DNA from: Brugia malayi | Taxonomy: Eukaryota; Nematoda; Chromadorea; Rhabditida; Onchocercidae | NCBI RefSeq assembly: GCF_000002995.4 | Contig: NW_025062476.1 | Location: 13,102,501 to 13,166,500 of the forward strand | Direction: 5' to 3' | Length of the DNA: 64,000 nucleotides | Shown: positions 48,760 through 61,057 of the stretch, piece by piece | Layout: each line of letters starts with the position of its first letter | Numbering within the stretch: position 1 is the stretch's first letter | Position numbers and translations under genes: made by a program | Notes under the pieces: model-generated | What the model saw: the letters and a program-made list of their open reading frames with translations, nothing else | Databases searched by the model: none | Told to the model about the DNA's origin: nothing

Positions 48760-49940
48760 AAGTAGCACTTCATGACACATAACACTTCTCTCCACTTTTT
48801 TTCTTTTCTTTTTTTTTTTCTGTTTATCTTCTCGTCTGAACTTTTCTAAAATTCCAAAAATGATTCATGCTATAACCCATCCCTTTAACACATTTTCACA
48901 TTCCTTTCATCTTCCTTTCTCTCATTTCATCCTTATTTCTCCCTTTCCTCTCTCTCCCTCTCCCTCTCTCTTCTTTCTCTCTCTCTCTCTTTTTTCTCAT
49001 TTAAGAAAAAAAAGACCTTGGAAAAGGATGGTGGAAAAAGAAAGGAATGATTGTTCGATGGAGTACATATTTCCTATCACTTTTCCTTCCCTCTTCAAAA
49101 ATATCATATAAATTTACGTTTACTGATTATTTACTTTTTTATTTGTTTATTTGTTTATTTTTTGTTTCGCATTGCTTTGCTTTGTTTTATTTATTTATTT
49201 ATCTATTATCATCACTATTATCATTTTATTAATTGTTTATGCATATTTATTATTTATTTATTATCATCATTGCAATCATTTTATAAATTGTTTATTTATA
49301 TGATATATGATATTGACAATTAATTTTGCATTAGCACTGATTTTAGTAAAAATTTTAAGTTAAACTAAATAATTATAAACTTTAATTTCTATTTTTTGAT
49401 TTTTTTTTTTCATTTTTAGTAATACAATTATAATTTAATTATATTAATTGAGAGTAATTTTTTCATTCATAAATAAAATATATAATATTTGTTAATTTCT
49501 ATATTAATAATGAAATTTAATATTTCATATTTTCTAGTTAAAAGTTTATTTGTTATTATTACTTATTGACTAAAATTTATTTGTGACTAAAATTTTTTTT
49601 ATTTTGTAAGTTTGACTAAAATTTATTTTTAAGCTTATTATTACTCATTTTCTGCACCTAAAAATCTTTTATTTTATTTTTAAATTTGCTAATCTCTCAA
49701 TTATTACCTCCAATTTTCTAAATTTTTTTTTTTTACATATTTTTTATCACACATTTAAATGTTTGTGAATTAGAAAAAAAAAATTTTTTTTTAAAATAAT
49801 ACAAATGCTTAGAGCAAAAAAATATGCGTAAATTAATTTTTGAATAAAATAATTTATTCATTTTTCAATTATGAATAGAAGCTAAAAGAAATAACAAAAA
49901 AGAAAAGAAAAATCCTTTAAACTGAAAACTTCAAATTCTA

Positions 49941-49971
<31 letters not shown>

Positions 49972-52930
49972 GGGAAATATTTTTCAACTTTAATTTTGAT
50001 AATTATTAGTAATTATTGGTTTTACAGTAAAATTAAAAAATAAAAAAACAGTGGAAAAGAAGAAAAAAAAAAAACGAAAGAAAATCCAATTGGTTAGAAA
50101 GAATGAATTTTCTTTTTTTTTTTTTTTGAAAATAATCAGAAATCATTTTAATGTCATTTTGTTTTGCAAAAAAAAAAAATGAAATAAAATAAAATGAAAT
50201 GAAATGAAAACAGGTCGCACATTCTTTCTTATAATTCTTTCTGCTATTTCTTTCGTTTTTTTTTTTTCCAAACAAAATTTACATATTTTTAATTTCCTTT
50301 TTTTTTTTCTAAACCAAAAAATCAACCATTCATTTTTTTTTTTTATTTTTTCATTAAATTAAATTTCTTAGTTTGCTAATGTGAGCGATCATTTTACAAA
50401 AAAAAAAAAAAAAAAATACAGAAAGTTCTTCGATTAAAATTTGACAATTTTTGTTTGATAAAAGATTCATTATTAAGCAATAATTGTCTCGATGAGAATT
50501 AATTTTCTTTTTTCACAGTTACTTATTTTTTAATTTCATTTACTTATAAATGAAAAAATTTTCTATTCTATTTATTTTATAAATGAAAAATATAATTTTA
50601 TAGCTTTAATTAAAATATTTAATCATTTAATGAAACAAAAAAAAAAAAAAAAAAGTAAAGAAATATGATTTTAATTTAGTAATGTGAAATGAAATAAGGC
50701 CAAGAAATATGATTTTAATTGATAATGTTAATTGGAAAAACGGAAGAAATATTATTTTTATTTAAGTAATATTAAGTAAGATGCAAAAAATAATAATAAT
50801 AAATCCCAAAACTAATTCAGGCTAATTTAAAAAATTTTTCAGTTATTAATTGTTAACATTAAAAGTATTATTTTATTATATATATATATATGTTCGATTA
50901 AAATATAATAAAATAATTACGCTAGAATATATAGCAAAAAAATTGAAATAAATTTTTTTTGATTTTTATACATTTCATTTTTTTTTTTTTTTTATACTTC
51001 CATTTTTGCTTTTTTTTTTATTTAATCAAAATTTTCTTTCAATAATTATTCCATCATTCTCATTCATTTGCGCATAAAGCAATTCTAGAATATATCAAAT
51101 ATATATATATTAAGAAAAGAAATAGCATATGGTAATTTTACGATGCTATAAAATAATTTTTGCAAATTATATAAATTATTTTAAAAAAGGTGTGACTTAT
51201 TTGAAAATCATTTGCAAATACTTTAAACTTAAACAAAAAAGAAAAAAAAAAAAAAAAAAAAAAAACATTTTTTTTTGCAATAAAAAAAATTATTAAAAAA
51301 AAAAAATTATAAAATTATTAAAAAAAAAAATTATTAACATATTCCCAATGAGCGACAAAAAGATACATTTAATATTTCTCACCATTAAAATGCAATAATT
51401 TTATCACTGGTTGGAATAATTTTAAAATCATTTATGATTAATTTACAAATATTTCAATCGTAATTTCTATTTATTTAAATTCAGTAAAATTATAATCATT
51501 ATTAAATTTAGTAAAATTATGACGAAGAAAAAAGAAAAAATAAACGAAGTTACTTCTTTTACTTTTTTTTTTTTCTTTTGTTGAAATTATAATAGTTTAT
51601 TTCTTTCTTTCTTTCATTTTTTTTGTTTAATGATAAGAAAGTATATGATGATAATTTGAAAATATCAAAATAATTCAATAAATTTATTTTGACAGTACGA
51701 TTTAATTTTTGCCGATTCTTTTTCTTTTCTTTTCGTCTTTTTTTTTTCATTGAAAATTCATTCTTTGCTTCATTTGAAATTTATGTTTAATTTTTTTTTT
51801 TTTTCAAAAAAAAAGCAAAAAGAAAAAAAAATTGAAAATTATGATTATATCATTCGTCATCATATTTTTTTCTCTTTCTCTCTCTCTCTCTCTCTCCCTT
51901 TCTTTTCTCTCATTTTTAATTTATTTAATCAGTCAGTCATTTGAATACAATTTTAATTCATCATATTCATTTATCAAATTGGGTGATTGCATTTGTTAAA
52001 TTATATATTCGTAGCACTTTTTTTTTTTTTATTGGAAAGATGAAAGGAGAGAGAGAGAGAAAGAGGGAAAGAGGGAAAAGAGATTCTATAACTACAAAAA
52101 TCATTCATAAATTTTTTTCTCCATTATTTTATTTTTATTTTTGTTCCATTTAAAACTTTATTTTTAAAAAAAAAAACTTTTTTTTTGGCACTTCAAAAAA
52201 AAAAAAAGAAAGAAAGAAAAGTTCAAATGATATTGTTTAAAATTATTTCAAAATATTTAAAATAAAGAATATTAATCAAATCAACAGTTAGAAAAAAAGA
52301 AAAACTTAATATAATAAATACTTTATAGAATAATATTTTAAACTAATTTTTCATATCCATTTAAAAAAAAAAACAATTTCTTCATTAAATTTTCATAAAC
52401 ATAAATATTTCATAAATAAAGTATAATTGAAAATTAAATTTTTATAAAATGTTTGAATGAATAAATAAAAATGTTTTTCTCTTTTTTTTTCTTTTTATTT
52501 TATTTACATTTTAGGATACCATTACAGGAATTAAAAAAAAAAAAAAAAAAGAATTATATCAATTGACGTCAATATCTTATCTCATTTTCTTTTTCTTTAT
52601 TATTATTATTATTATTTCCCTTTCATTTTTCTTTATTTCAAGATTTTTTTGTTTAATGCTATTTTTTCTCTTTCTTTCTTTCTCTCTCTCTCTCTCCCTC
52701 TCTTTTTGTAATATGGAAGAGTTTCAAATTACTTTATTAATGAGCTATTACATAGACAACACACATGGCTTAATGGAACAGATGAGAAATAATAGCATTA
52801 GCATTAGCAAATGTTTGAGAGATAAATGTAGAAAAAATTATGGAACTGATAGAGGGTAGGAAGGAAGGGAAGGAGGAGAAGTAGCGAAAACATTTTGTAT
52901 TGTTTGCGGCGATTGAACGGTACAGTTAGT
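46311..52930. other. AT-rich non-coding stretch with CT and triplet microsatellites
   Basis: CT tracts lie at about 46319-46378, 48716-48757, 48945-48990, 51869-51899 and 52671-52705, and a GA tract at about 52036-52075. An ATT run occupies about 49943-49971. A perfect 11-bp hairpin is at 47645-47669. A 98-codon frame ending at 52859 has a more balanced C-terminal half (from 52713), but no splice partner or family resemblance was found. Confidence 0.5.
47645..47669. repeat. Perfect 11-bp hairpin
   Basis: AATTTTAGGAT and ATCCTAAAATT flank the 3-nt loop AAT. Isolated; no gene or T-tract termination context is evident. Confidence 0.85.
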
Positions 52931-52936
52931 TTTGAT

Positions 52937-53345
52937 GGTGATGATGATGGTGATGATGATGGTGGTGTTGATGATGATGGTGGTGGTGATTGTTGATGAT
53001 GATGGTGGTGGTGATTGTTGATGATGATGGTGGTGGTGATGATGATGGTGGTGGAGATGATGATGGTGGTGTTGATGATGATGGTGGTGTTGATGATGAT
53101 GGTGGTGGTGATTGTTGATGATGATGGTGGTGGTGATGATGATGGTGGTGGAGATGATGGTGGTGGTGATGATGATGTTGATGATAATGGTAATGATGGT
53201 GATGTTTATGATGATGATGATGGTGATGATTATGATATGATGATGATTATGGTAATGATGATGATGGTTATGATAATTATGATGATGATGGTAATGATGG
53301 TGATGATGGTTATGATGATGATGGTGATGATAGGGTGCTGGTCAT
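52937..53345. repeat. GATGATGGTGGT trinucleotide array
   Basis: Modules of GATGATGATGG and TGGTGGTGATTGTT recur at about 30-50 bp and then decay to GATGATTATGG. A 113-codon Met/Val/Asp frame through it is repeat-derived. It is markedly G-rich on the plus strand, unlike its surroundings. Confidence 0.9.
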
Positions 53346-53359
53346 TGTGGAAATAATAG

Positions 53360-54060
53360 TGGTATGCCGATGGTGATGGTGGTTGGTTGGTTTGGTTGCT
53401 TGGTTGATTTGCTGATAGATGGTATTACATATTATATTTTACTATACTATATTTTAATTTCTAATATTGCATTTTATTTCGTTGACGAAATAACATGATG
53501 ATGATAGTTGATTGATTGATTGCTTGCTTGATAAATGATATTACATATTACATTTTGATATTAAATTTCAATTTCTTAATTGAAATGATGTGATCTAATG
53601 ATGATAATTGGTTGTTTATTGGTTGATTGCTTGATAAATGGTGTGATGACGATGATGATGTTGATGGTTGATTGGTTGGTTGATAAATGGTATATGTATA
53701 TAGTACATATATTATATTTCAGTATTACATTTTAATTTCCAATATTATGTTTTAATTTCTTAACGGAATGATACAATGATGGTGGTTGACTGGTTGCTTG
53801 GTTGACTTATTGGTACATGAAATGTGTATGTATGTATGTGTGTGTGTGTAGATATATATTTTATGCATGTGTGTAGATTATTAATACATATTGATTAAAA
53901 TTTAAAATTTAATTTCAACGAATGTTTGCAAATAATGGTTGTTGGTAGTAGTTGGTGGTTGATTGGTTTGTGTTTGTGAACTAATATTAAATGATAACAT
54001 TGGTAATTGATGGTTGTTTCAGTGGTTTGGTTGATAATATGTATGTATGAATTAAATATT
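53360..54060. repeat. Degenerate complex repeat of about 110-160 bp
   Basis: Recurring order of blocks: GGTTGATTGCTTGATAAATG, then ATTACATATTA, then TTTTAATTTC..AATATT, then a palindromic or near-palindromic block, then GATGATGATAG. Copies begin near 53386, 53510, 53612, 53668 and 53788, with a partial one near 53945. The first copy has a clean hairpin at 53474-53493 (TTATTTCGT / ACGAAATAA) that is mutated in the others. Confidence 0.7.
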
Positions 54061-55800
54061 ATTATAATTTCATTTTTTTTCTTTTTTTTTTTTAACGAAT
54101 GTTTCAAAATAGATTAACGCATGAATTTTCTATTATTTTTATCTAAATTCATTCCTGTTATTCAGTTTTTTTTTTTTTTGTTTCTTTCAACAATTAATTT
54201 TAATTCCAATTTTTTTCTCACTTAGAAATTAATGATATTTTATTCAATTCTATAAAGTAAAATATCTCTTTTGAAAAATTATAATAGTAAATGAGAAAAA
54301 AGAAAAACTTTTTTAGTTTTTAAAATCTAAAAAAATTTTAAATCTTGAATGTTTACATATTATTGAAATGGAAGTTAGTGGTGAATTTTAGTATTACTAT
54401 ATGAATTATCTGATGAAAATATTGGTTATTTATTAATTCTTCTTTGCAAAAAATAAAATTAATTATATTGCAAAAATTTAATTATGCAAATTTAATTATT
54501 TTTTTTTTTTTTTTCATTAAGATATTTTGAATCTTTTCTAATTAATATCATTCATAAATTATAAAATGTATCAAATAAATTCATCATTTCTTCAGTAATC
54601 CTTCTGTAATTTATTTAGCAAAATATGAAAAATTTTTTTTTTCCTTTTCACAAATTTCAGTTATAAAATTTTTGAAATGATATTGCAATTTTGTCTTAAA
54701 ATTAATTCAGTTATGTTATTATGATTGAATACGGAATGAAATTATTTCATCCATAAAAATTCGTTTTAATAATTATTACATTTGCATTTCCTAAAAAAAA
54801 AAAATTCATTAATTTATACCGGAAATATAATACTTGATAGATTTTCATCATAGCATCCGGTTTTTATATAGCATTCAGATTTTGTCATCTTTGTATTTTC
54901 ATCCTTTTTTTTTCCGGTTTCCATATGCAATATTTTATTGTCTCTTTTTTCAAATCACATTTTTTTCCTAAAATGCTTTTTTTACATTCTCAGAGTCTTT
55001 TTTTTTATTAAATGAAAATTCATCTTATTTTCATTTTTTTTTCTCTCTCTCTATTTGCTATATTTGAAAATAGTTAATTCTATAAAAATTGATTAATCAA
55101 AATTTTTTAAATTACTAAAAAAAAATTTTTAATTAATAACAAAAAAAAAGAAAGAAAAAAAAGAAAAATTATTTGATTAATCAATCAATCATTGATTTTT
55201 TTTATTTGAGTTTTTTTTTTTTGAAGTAATTTTAATCCATTATTTTACATTATATCAAATTTCATCTAATTTTTTCTTTTTGTAATCAAAAAAAAAAAAA
55301 ATAAAAATAAATTCTAATCTTTGCAGTTATGAAATTATAAAATTTGTAGTTTGTAATTAATTATAGTATTTCTATTATTTAAATATTTTTTTTGCTCCAA
55401 TTCTGAGACATTAGTTCCTTTTTTTTCTTTTTTTTTTATATTATAATAAATTAATCCAATTTATTAATTATTTTAATTTTATTTTTCCTAACAACTTACT
55501 TTCTTCTTTTACTACTATTTTTATTTTTTTCTTTTAATTGTAATTTATTGAAATATATTAATGAAAATTCATTTTATCTTCTAATTACATTTTTTTATTA
55601 TCGCATATATTATGTAAAAATTTAAAAAGTGATTTATATATTTAATATAGAAATAAGTGAATGAATCAAATTTGATAATATCAGCTTATTTTAGTGCTCA
55701 TAAAATAGGTAACTATGTTATCACTATCTCTCATCTATCACTGATAGATCACTTATGCATATCTAATGCTGTGTATAACATTGATTTTATGATTTATTGG
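54061..55800. other. AT-rich non-coding stretch
   Basis: No exon, RNA gene or regular repeat was seen. Confidence 0.5.
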
Positions 55801-55805
55801 AAAAA

Positions 55806-56205
55806 TGATAATATAATGATGATAACGATGATAATGATAGTATAGTGATAATAATGTTAATAATGATAATTTACTGATAACACCGATGATGACAATAATA
55901 TAACGATGATAATAGTATAGTGGTAATAATGAATAATAATGATGATAACATTAATATAATGATGATAGCGATGATAACAATGATAATGATAATATAATGA
56001 CGATAACAGTGATAGCGATAATAATGATAACAATGATGGTGATAAGATAGTATAATGATTATAACAATGGTAACGATAGTCTAATGATGGTAAGAATGAA
56101 AATGATAATATCATGATGATTATAATTATAATGATTATAACAGTGATAATAATAATAATAATATAATGATGGTAGCAGTGATGATGATAATGATGATCAT
56201 AACGT
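55806..56205. repeat. Degenerate GATAAT/GATGAT triplet array
   Basis: Irregular GATAATGATAATATAATGATGATAAC modules. It resembles the GAT arrays at 12.4 and 52.9 kb in motif but has no fixed period. The Ser/Leu/Tyr-rich minus-strand frame is an artefact. Confidence 0.85.
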
Positions 56206-58100
56206 AAAGAAGCATTTGAATGCGAAGAATTAAGAATTTAGATGCTAACAATTTTCCGGTTTTTTTTTCCGGTTTACGATCTTATATTGCGGTTTTTTTT
56301 TTTTCTTCTTTTTTAATTTTTCTAATCAATCAAACGTGCAAACAAAAAAAAAAAAAAAAATTGTTTTTTTTTTCTAATTTTATGTTTTAAACCATTTTGC
56401 CAAAATCAATCAAAAATATTTGCCAAGAAAAAAATATTGTTGCTTTTTTCTTTTATTTCTCAAATTAAACTATTTTTTTTTCTTTTTTTTTTTGTAAGAA
56501 AAAATGATTAAATAAAATACATTTGATATTTTGATTTTAATTTCTTCAAAATAAAAAATATACTCCAAAAAAAAAAAAAGATTTTATTCTGAGTAAATTA
56601 GACTCAAAAAAGAAAAATTAAATAATTTATTAATTTTAAATTATTAATTTATTTCTATTATAATCATAACAAATTGTAATTATTATACAATAATTTTCAT
56701 ATATTTTTATTAAAATTTGTATTTTTCAAAAAAATTTTTTTTCTTTTTTGAATAAAATTGTTGAAAGAATGCTACCAATGAGAAGCAAAAAATGCATCAT
56801 AAAATGGACTACTAGAAATGAATGATCGATTTAGTCAGTCATATGGCCAATAATTGCTTCCATATGAGCCTAATAGTATTTTTTGGCCTATTTGTATCCT
56901 TTCGAATTAGTAATAAATTCACTTCTTTAGTTGGCTAACATACACTTTTGTTTTACATTTCTTTTTTTATTTAAATTAATGAAATCAATTTTTTTTCTTT
57001 TTTTTTTTTTTTTTTTTTTGAATGAGATAATAAAATATATTAAATTAAGTTATTTATTACTACGATAATAATCATTGAACGTTTTCCTTCAATTTTCTTC
57101 GAAAAAACATAATTGATTTTTTTAAGCTTTAAGCTTAATTTTAATTTATATATTATTTAATTTAAAAAAAAAAAAAAAAAAAACAATAATTTGTATTTTA
57201 AAGATATGAAAAAGAAATTTTTCACTTATTAAAAAGAAAAGTCAAATTTCAATAAATTTTATATGAATTTTTCTCATTTATGATTTGCTCTATTATTTAT
57301 ATTTTTTTTTATGAAAAAAATGCTCGAATTATTATTATTATTATTTTTTTTTTTGAAGTAATGTAAAATTAAAAATACACTAATTATATTTCAATAGTTT
57401 AAATTCAATTTCGACAGCAATTGCATATTATTTACATTTCGTTTAAATCATTACTTATCACTATATTTAATCAATTATTAATCATTTATTATCAATAAAA
57501 ATTATAAAATCAAATATAATCAATAAAAATAATTTCTACCATTTTAATAATAATTTATGCAAAAATATTCCATGTATTTATTTATTTTTATTAATAAATA
57601 TTTGTTAATATTATTATTCAATTTTTTTTTTTCTATTATCAAACATTAATCATTTTAATTGGTTTATTTTTTACTTACTTACTTACTTACTTTTTTTTTT
57701 GCATTCATTTGTAAATTTAATTTCATTCATTTTCAACAAGAAAAAAAAAAAAGAAAGAAAGGACAAAATTCCCCAAAGGTTTATTATATTGTAAGAAACA
57801 TTTAAATAATATTTAAAAAAAAAAAAGAAGAAGAAATTTCCATTTCCCAAAATGATATTTATTTAAATTTCATTCTACATGTAATTCTGAGATTATAATT
57901 TTTCTATTTTATATGCTTAAAAAAAAAGAAAAATGTGATAAAAATGAAATAAATAGAAATAATAAATATATATTTTGGTGCAAAATGCTAGCAATGCTAC
58001 TCAAAATTATAATAAATTTATTCATTTATAAATTAATTAATGATATTTAATAATTTCCTATAAATTAATTGAAATTATTAGTGGTAAAAAAAAAGAAAAA
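56206..58100. other. AT-rich stretch with a unique-sequence island
   Basis: About 56760-56950 is free of simple repeats and carries an 8-bp hairpin (TCATATGG 56839-56846, CCATATGA 56860-56867). No gene is recognised. Confidence 0.5.
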
Positions 58101-58109
58101 TCATTTATT

Positions 58110-58325
58110 TTTATTTATTTTCAGGAAGTAATTTTTTCATAAATTAATTAAAATCAATAGTTTAAAAAAAAAAAAAATTTTTTTTATTTCTAAAAAGTAA
58201 TTTGTTACAAAAATGAAACTTCCTTTTCATTAATTAATAATTAAAATTATTAGTTTAAAAAAAAAAAAAATTATTTATTTTTAATAAGTAATCTGTTACA
58301 AAAATGAAACTTCCTTTTATTTATT
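58110..58325. repeat. Tandem duplication of about 105-110 bp
   Basis: Two copies share AGTTTAAAAAAAA, then TTACAAAAATGAAACTTCCTTTT (divided here by its spacing), with a partial third copy to the left near 58060-58100. Confidence 0.75.
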
Positions 58326-59202
58326 TATTAGTGTTCTTTTTTTTTTCTTTTTTGCTAATTATTAAAAAAACATAAATGCTTTTTCTTAATGCTAATTATA
58401 GTTACAGCATATTGTATCAAAAGTGAAATTAATAAATAATAAACTTTTTAGAAATAATCAAAAATTTTTAAATTTAATTAATTTATTCATACATATAATT
58501 TTTTTCCCAAAAATTTTCCATTATTTTTTGTTTTTTGTTTTTGTTTTCTTTGTTATCATTGTGAGAAAAAATAAAATATTCTCAAAATTTTTATGCAAAG
58601 ATTGATACGATAAAGATAAATTTTCTTTCTCTTTTCCCTTTTCTCTCTCTCTCTCTCTCCCTTTCTTTTTTTTTAAAAAATAATATTTATTTTAAGATAA
58701 TTTGTTTACACTTTACTATCCAATTGATATGATAAGATTTATCAGATTTATCAAAATTTCTCAAATTCGTTACATTCGTTTACATTTAATACTGTAAATT
58801 TCTAAAATATTACAATAATTTGTGCTACAAATATCACTCTCTTATCATTCCTTATCATTTCTAAATTATTAATGAAAATAAAAATGTAATTGAAATTTAA
58901 AAATTAATTAATTGTTGAATTTTATTTGTTAATGACTTTTTTTTTTTCTTGTAGAAGGATATTATCGTTATCATTGATTACTTATAAATTTTACTAAACT
59001 TTTTTGTTTGAAATTTTCAAATTTTCATTGATTGTTTTCAAAATTTTTTAATAATAAATTTAAATTTTTAAATAAATAAATTTTAAATAAATGGTAAGAA
59101 TTCAAATGACAATTTTTTTTTTCCTTATTGATAATAAAATTAAATCATTGAAAACTTTTTTTTTTTTCGAACCCAAATATATTATTTGTTTACTTTAACG
59201 CC

Positions 59203-59247
59203 TTTTTTTTTTTTTTTTTTTATTTTATCACAAATTCGCAGGTATGT
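59203..59247 (+). promoter_or_regulatory. Candidate recursive splice point
   Basis: A 19-20 T tract, then TATTTTATCACAAATTCGCAG with AG at 59240-59241, followed directly by GTATGT, a near-consensus donor. A 3' site joined to a 5' site with no exon is the signature of stepwise removal of long introns. The distance to the exon at 62732 (about 3.5 kb) is compatible. Motif evidence only. Confidence 0.35.
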
Positions 59248-59703
59248 AATTTTAGCCATTTTGAAAGCAGCTGCATTTTTTATTTTATAGTTTAAATTAT
59301 TGAAGTATAACTTATGAACTTTAGTATACGCACATTAATTAGTCAATTTATTTGTTTATTTACCTATTTGATTATCGATTGATTCATTGATTGATTAATT
59401 AATTAATTAATTAAATTGTCATTTGACATATATTATGTTTATATATATATATTGTGATTAATGAACACATATTGTAAAAACTAACTTTTTGAAATTATTC
59501 CTCGCAAAATTGTAAATGTCATATTTTGTTTAATTCATTGAATTATTTGTAATATTAATAGTGTCACCAATTTGTCAACATTTCTTATTTCACAATGCTA
59601 ATATGTCATTCGTCGTGTCAACTTTTCAATGAAAGTTGCATATTGGTATTTAGTGAATTGTCAATAATGCACAAAGTGAATACTTAAAGATTAAAAATCC
59701 AAA

Positions 59704-59746
59704 AAAAAAAAAAGATCAAAAATGTGATTTTTGATCTTTTTTTTTT
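59704..59746. repeat. Perfect 20-bp stem hairpin
   Basis: The arms 59704-59723 and 59727-59746 are exact reverse complements around a GTG loop. The inner part is GATCAAAAAT / ATTTTTGATC and the outer part is A/T homopolymer. On plus-strand RNA it resembles a stem followed by a U tract, as in intrinsic or Pol III-like terminators. In an animal genome this is only a resemblance. Confidence 0.9.
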
Positions 59747-59957
59747 GTTAAATCTCTTAAAGAATGATAGTTTTTCTTTTTATTTCTTTTCTAGTCTTTC
59801 TTTTTTTTTTTTTTTTTTTTTCTAATTTAATATAAACTTTTAATAATTTTTAATTTAACACATTCATAGATTGAAAATTAGGCCATGAATAATGCTAATA
59901 ATTTTGGCATTAATCAGGAATGATAGGTTTGATTGAAATATGTCGCATAAATGGGTG

Positions 59958-59958
<1 letters not shown>

Positions 59959-60007
<49 letters not shown>

Positions 60008-60016
60008 AGGGAGAGA
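59959..60016. repeat. GA dinucleotide microsatellite
   Basis: About 20 GA units followed by GGGAGAG variants. Confidence 0.92.
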
Positions 60017-60177
60017 ATATTTAATATGAAATATGGCAGATAAGAAATAATTACTTGTTGATTTTTTTGAGATAGAACTTTGAACTGATATAGAATTGTT
60101 AGAGAACTTTGAACTGATACATAGGACTTTGAACTTTTTTTTTTTAACTATAAATAACAATTACTGATAGTATATCA

Positions 60178-60422
60178 TCGCCATCATCATTATCATTCTT
60201 TATCATTATTATTATCATTATTGCCATCATCACTTATTATCATCAATCGTTATCATCATCGTCACCATCATCATTATCATCGCCGTGATCATTGTCATTA
60301 TTATTATTATTATTACTATTGTTACCATCATCAATCACCATTATTATCATCATGATCATTATTATTATTCGTCATTATTACCATCATCTACTTATCATCA
60401 TCATTATCATTATCACTATCAC
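60178..60422. repeat. ATC/ATT triplet array
   Basis: CATCATCATTATCATT-type triplets with G interruptions. It is the inverse complement in kind of the GAT array at 55.8-56.2 kb. Confidence 0.88.
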
Positions 60423-60616
60423 TTAAATGAACCCTCTAAAGCATACAATGTCTATAACCGGTAACTAATCCGGTAATATTCCGCCGTAAAATGAATGCAT
60501 TTCAAGTAGCGAAACAATATGGATAGCTTTTAGTGTCTGTCATAGGTAAAAATGAATTGAATTGAGAAGGTCACCAGCGTGTCGTATTAAATGCCTCTCA
60601 ATAAACTCGAGAGGTC
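60423..60616. other. Unique, relatively G+C-rich island with a hairpin
   Basis: Nearly 190 bp without simple repeats, set between microsatellites. It contains two CCGGTAA words (TAACCGGTAAC and ATCCGGTAATA), a CCGCCG word and a hairpin CCTCTC (60594-60599) / GAGAGG (60609-60614). No long frame or splice pair was found. It could be a conserved regulatory element, a small RNA gene or a mobile-element remnant. Confidence 0.5.
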
Positions 60617-60649
60617 ATCATCATCATCATTATTGATGTGCTCTAAGTG

Positions 60650-60735
60650 ATGAGAGAGAGGGAAAGGGAAATGAAGAGGAAAAGATAAAGAGGGAGAGAG
60701 GTAGAGAAAGAGAGAGAGAGAAAGAGGGAGGAAAA
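60650..60735. repeat. GA-rich purine tract
   Basis: GAGAGAGGGAAAG-type sequence, interrupted by occasional T. Confidence 0.85.
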
Positions 60736-60794
60736 CGGTAGAAAATTACAGAGGCGTACATTAAATAAATTTCTTAAAAGTGTTTGCTGTCTGT

Positions 60795-60869
60795 ATATGT
60801 GTGTGTGTGTGTGTGTCTGTGTGTGTTTGTGTATGTCTGTATGCAAGTGTATGTGTATGTGGGTGTATT

Positions 60870-60901
<32 letters not shown>

Positions 60902-61057
60902 CACATGTGCGTGTATGTACCTGTATGTGCACATACGTATATGCATGTACGTACGTAGGTTTACGTTTGCCTATGTGTGTGCATGTATGTGTGTATGTGT
61001 GTGTGTGTGTGTATGTATGTATGTGTGTGTGCATGCATGTATGTATGTATGTATGTG
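60795..61057. repeat. GT / GTAT microsatellite
   Basis: Alternating TGTG runs and TATG tetramers with interspersed ACGT-containing segments near 60929-60967. Cys/Val-rich plus-strand and Thr/His-rich minus-strand frames through it are artefacts. It is a candidate Z-DNA-forming tract. Confidence 0.95.

Larger units (their letters stand above)
58326..59955. other. AT-rich non-coding stretch
   Basis: Contains a CT tract (about 58641-58662), a candidate recursive splice point at 59241 and a 20-bp perfect hairpin at 59704-59746, both listed separately. Confidence 0.5.

Noticed and set aside
52713..52859. ATG frame MEEFQITLLMSYYIDNTHG... as a small gene
   Set aside because: Balanced composition is attractive, but there is no family match, no splice or poly-A context, and it lies between a CT tract and the GAT array.
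53015..53356. 113-codon Met/Val/Asp-rich frame
   Set aside because: It follows the GATGGT triplet array exactly and has no unique sequence.
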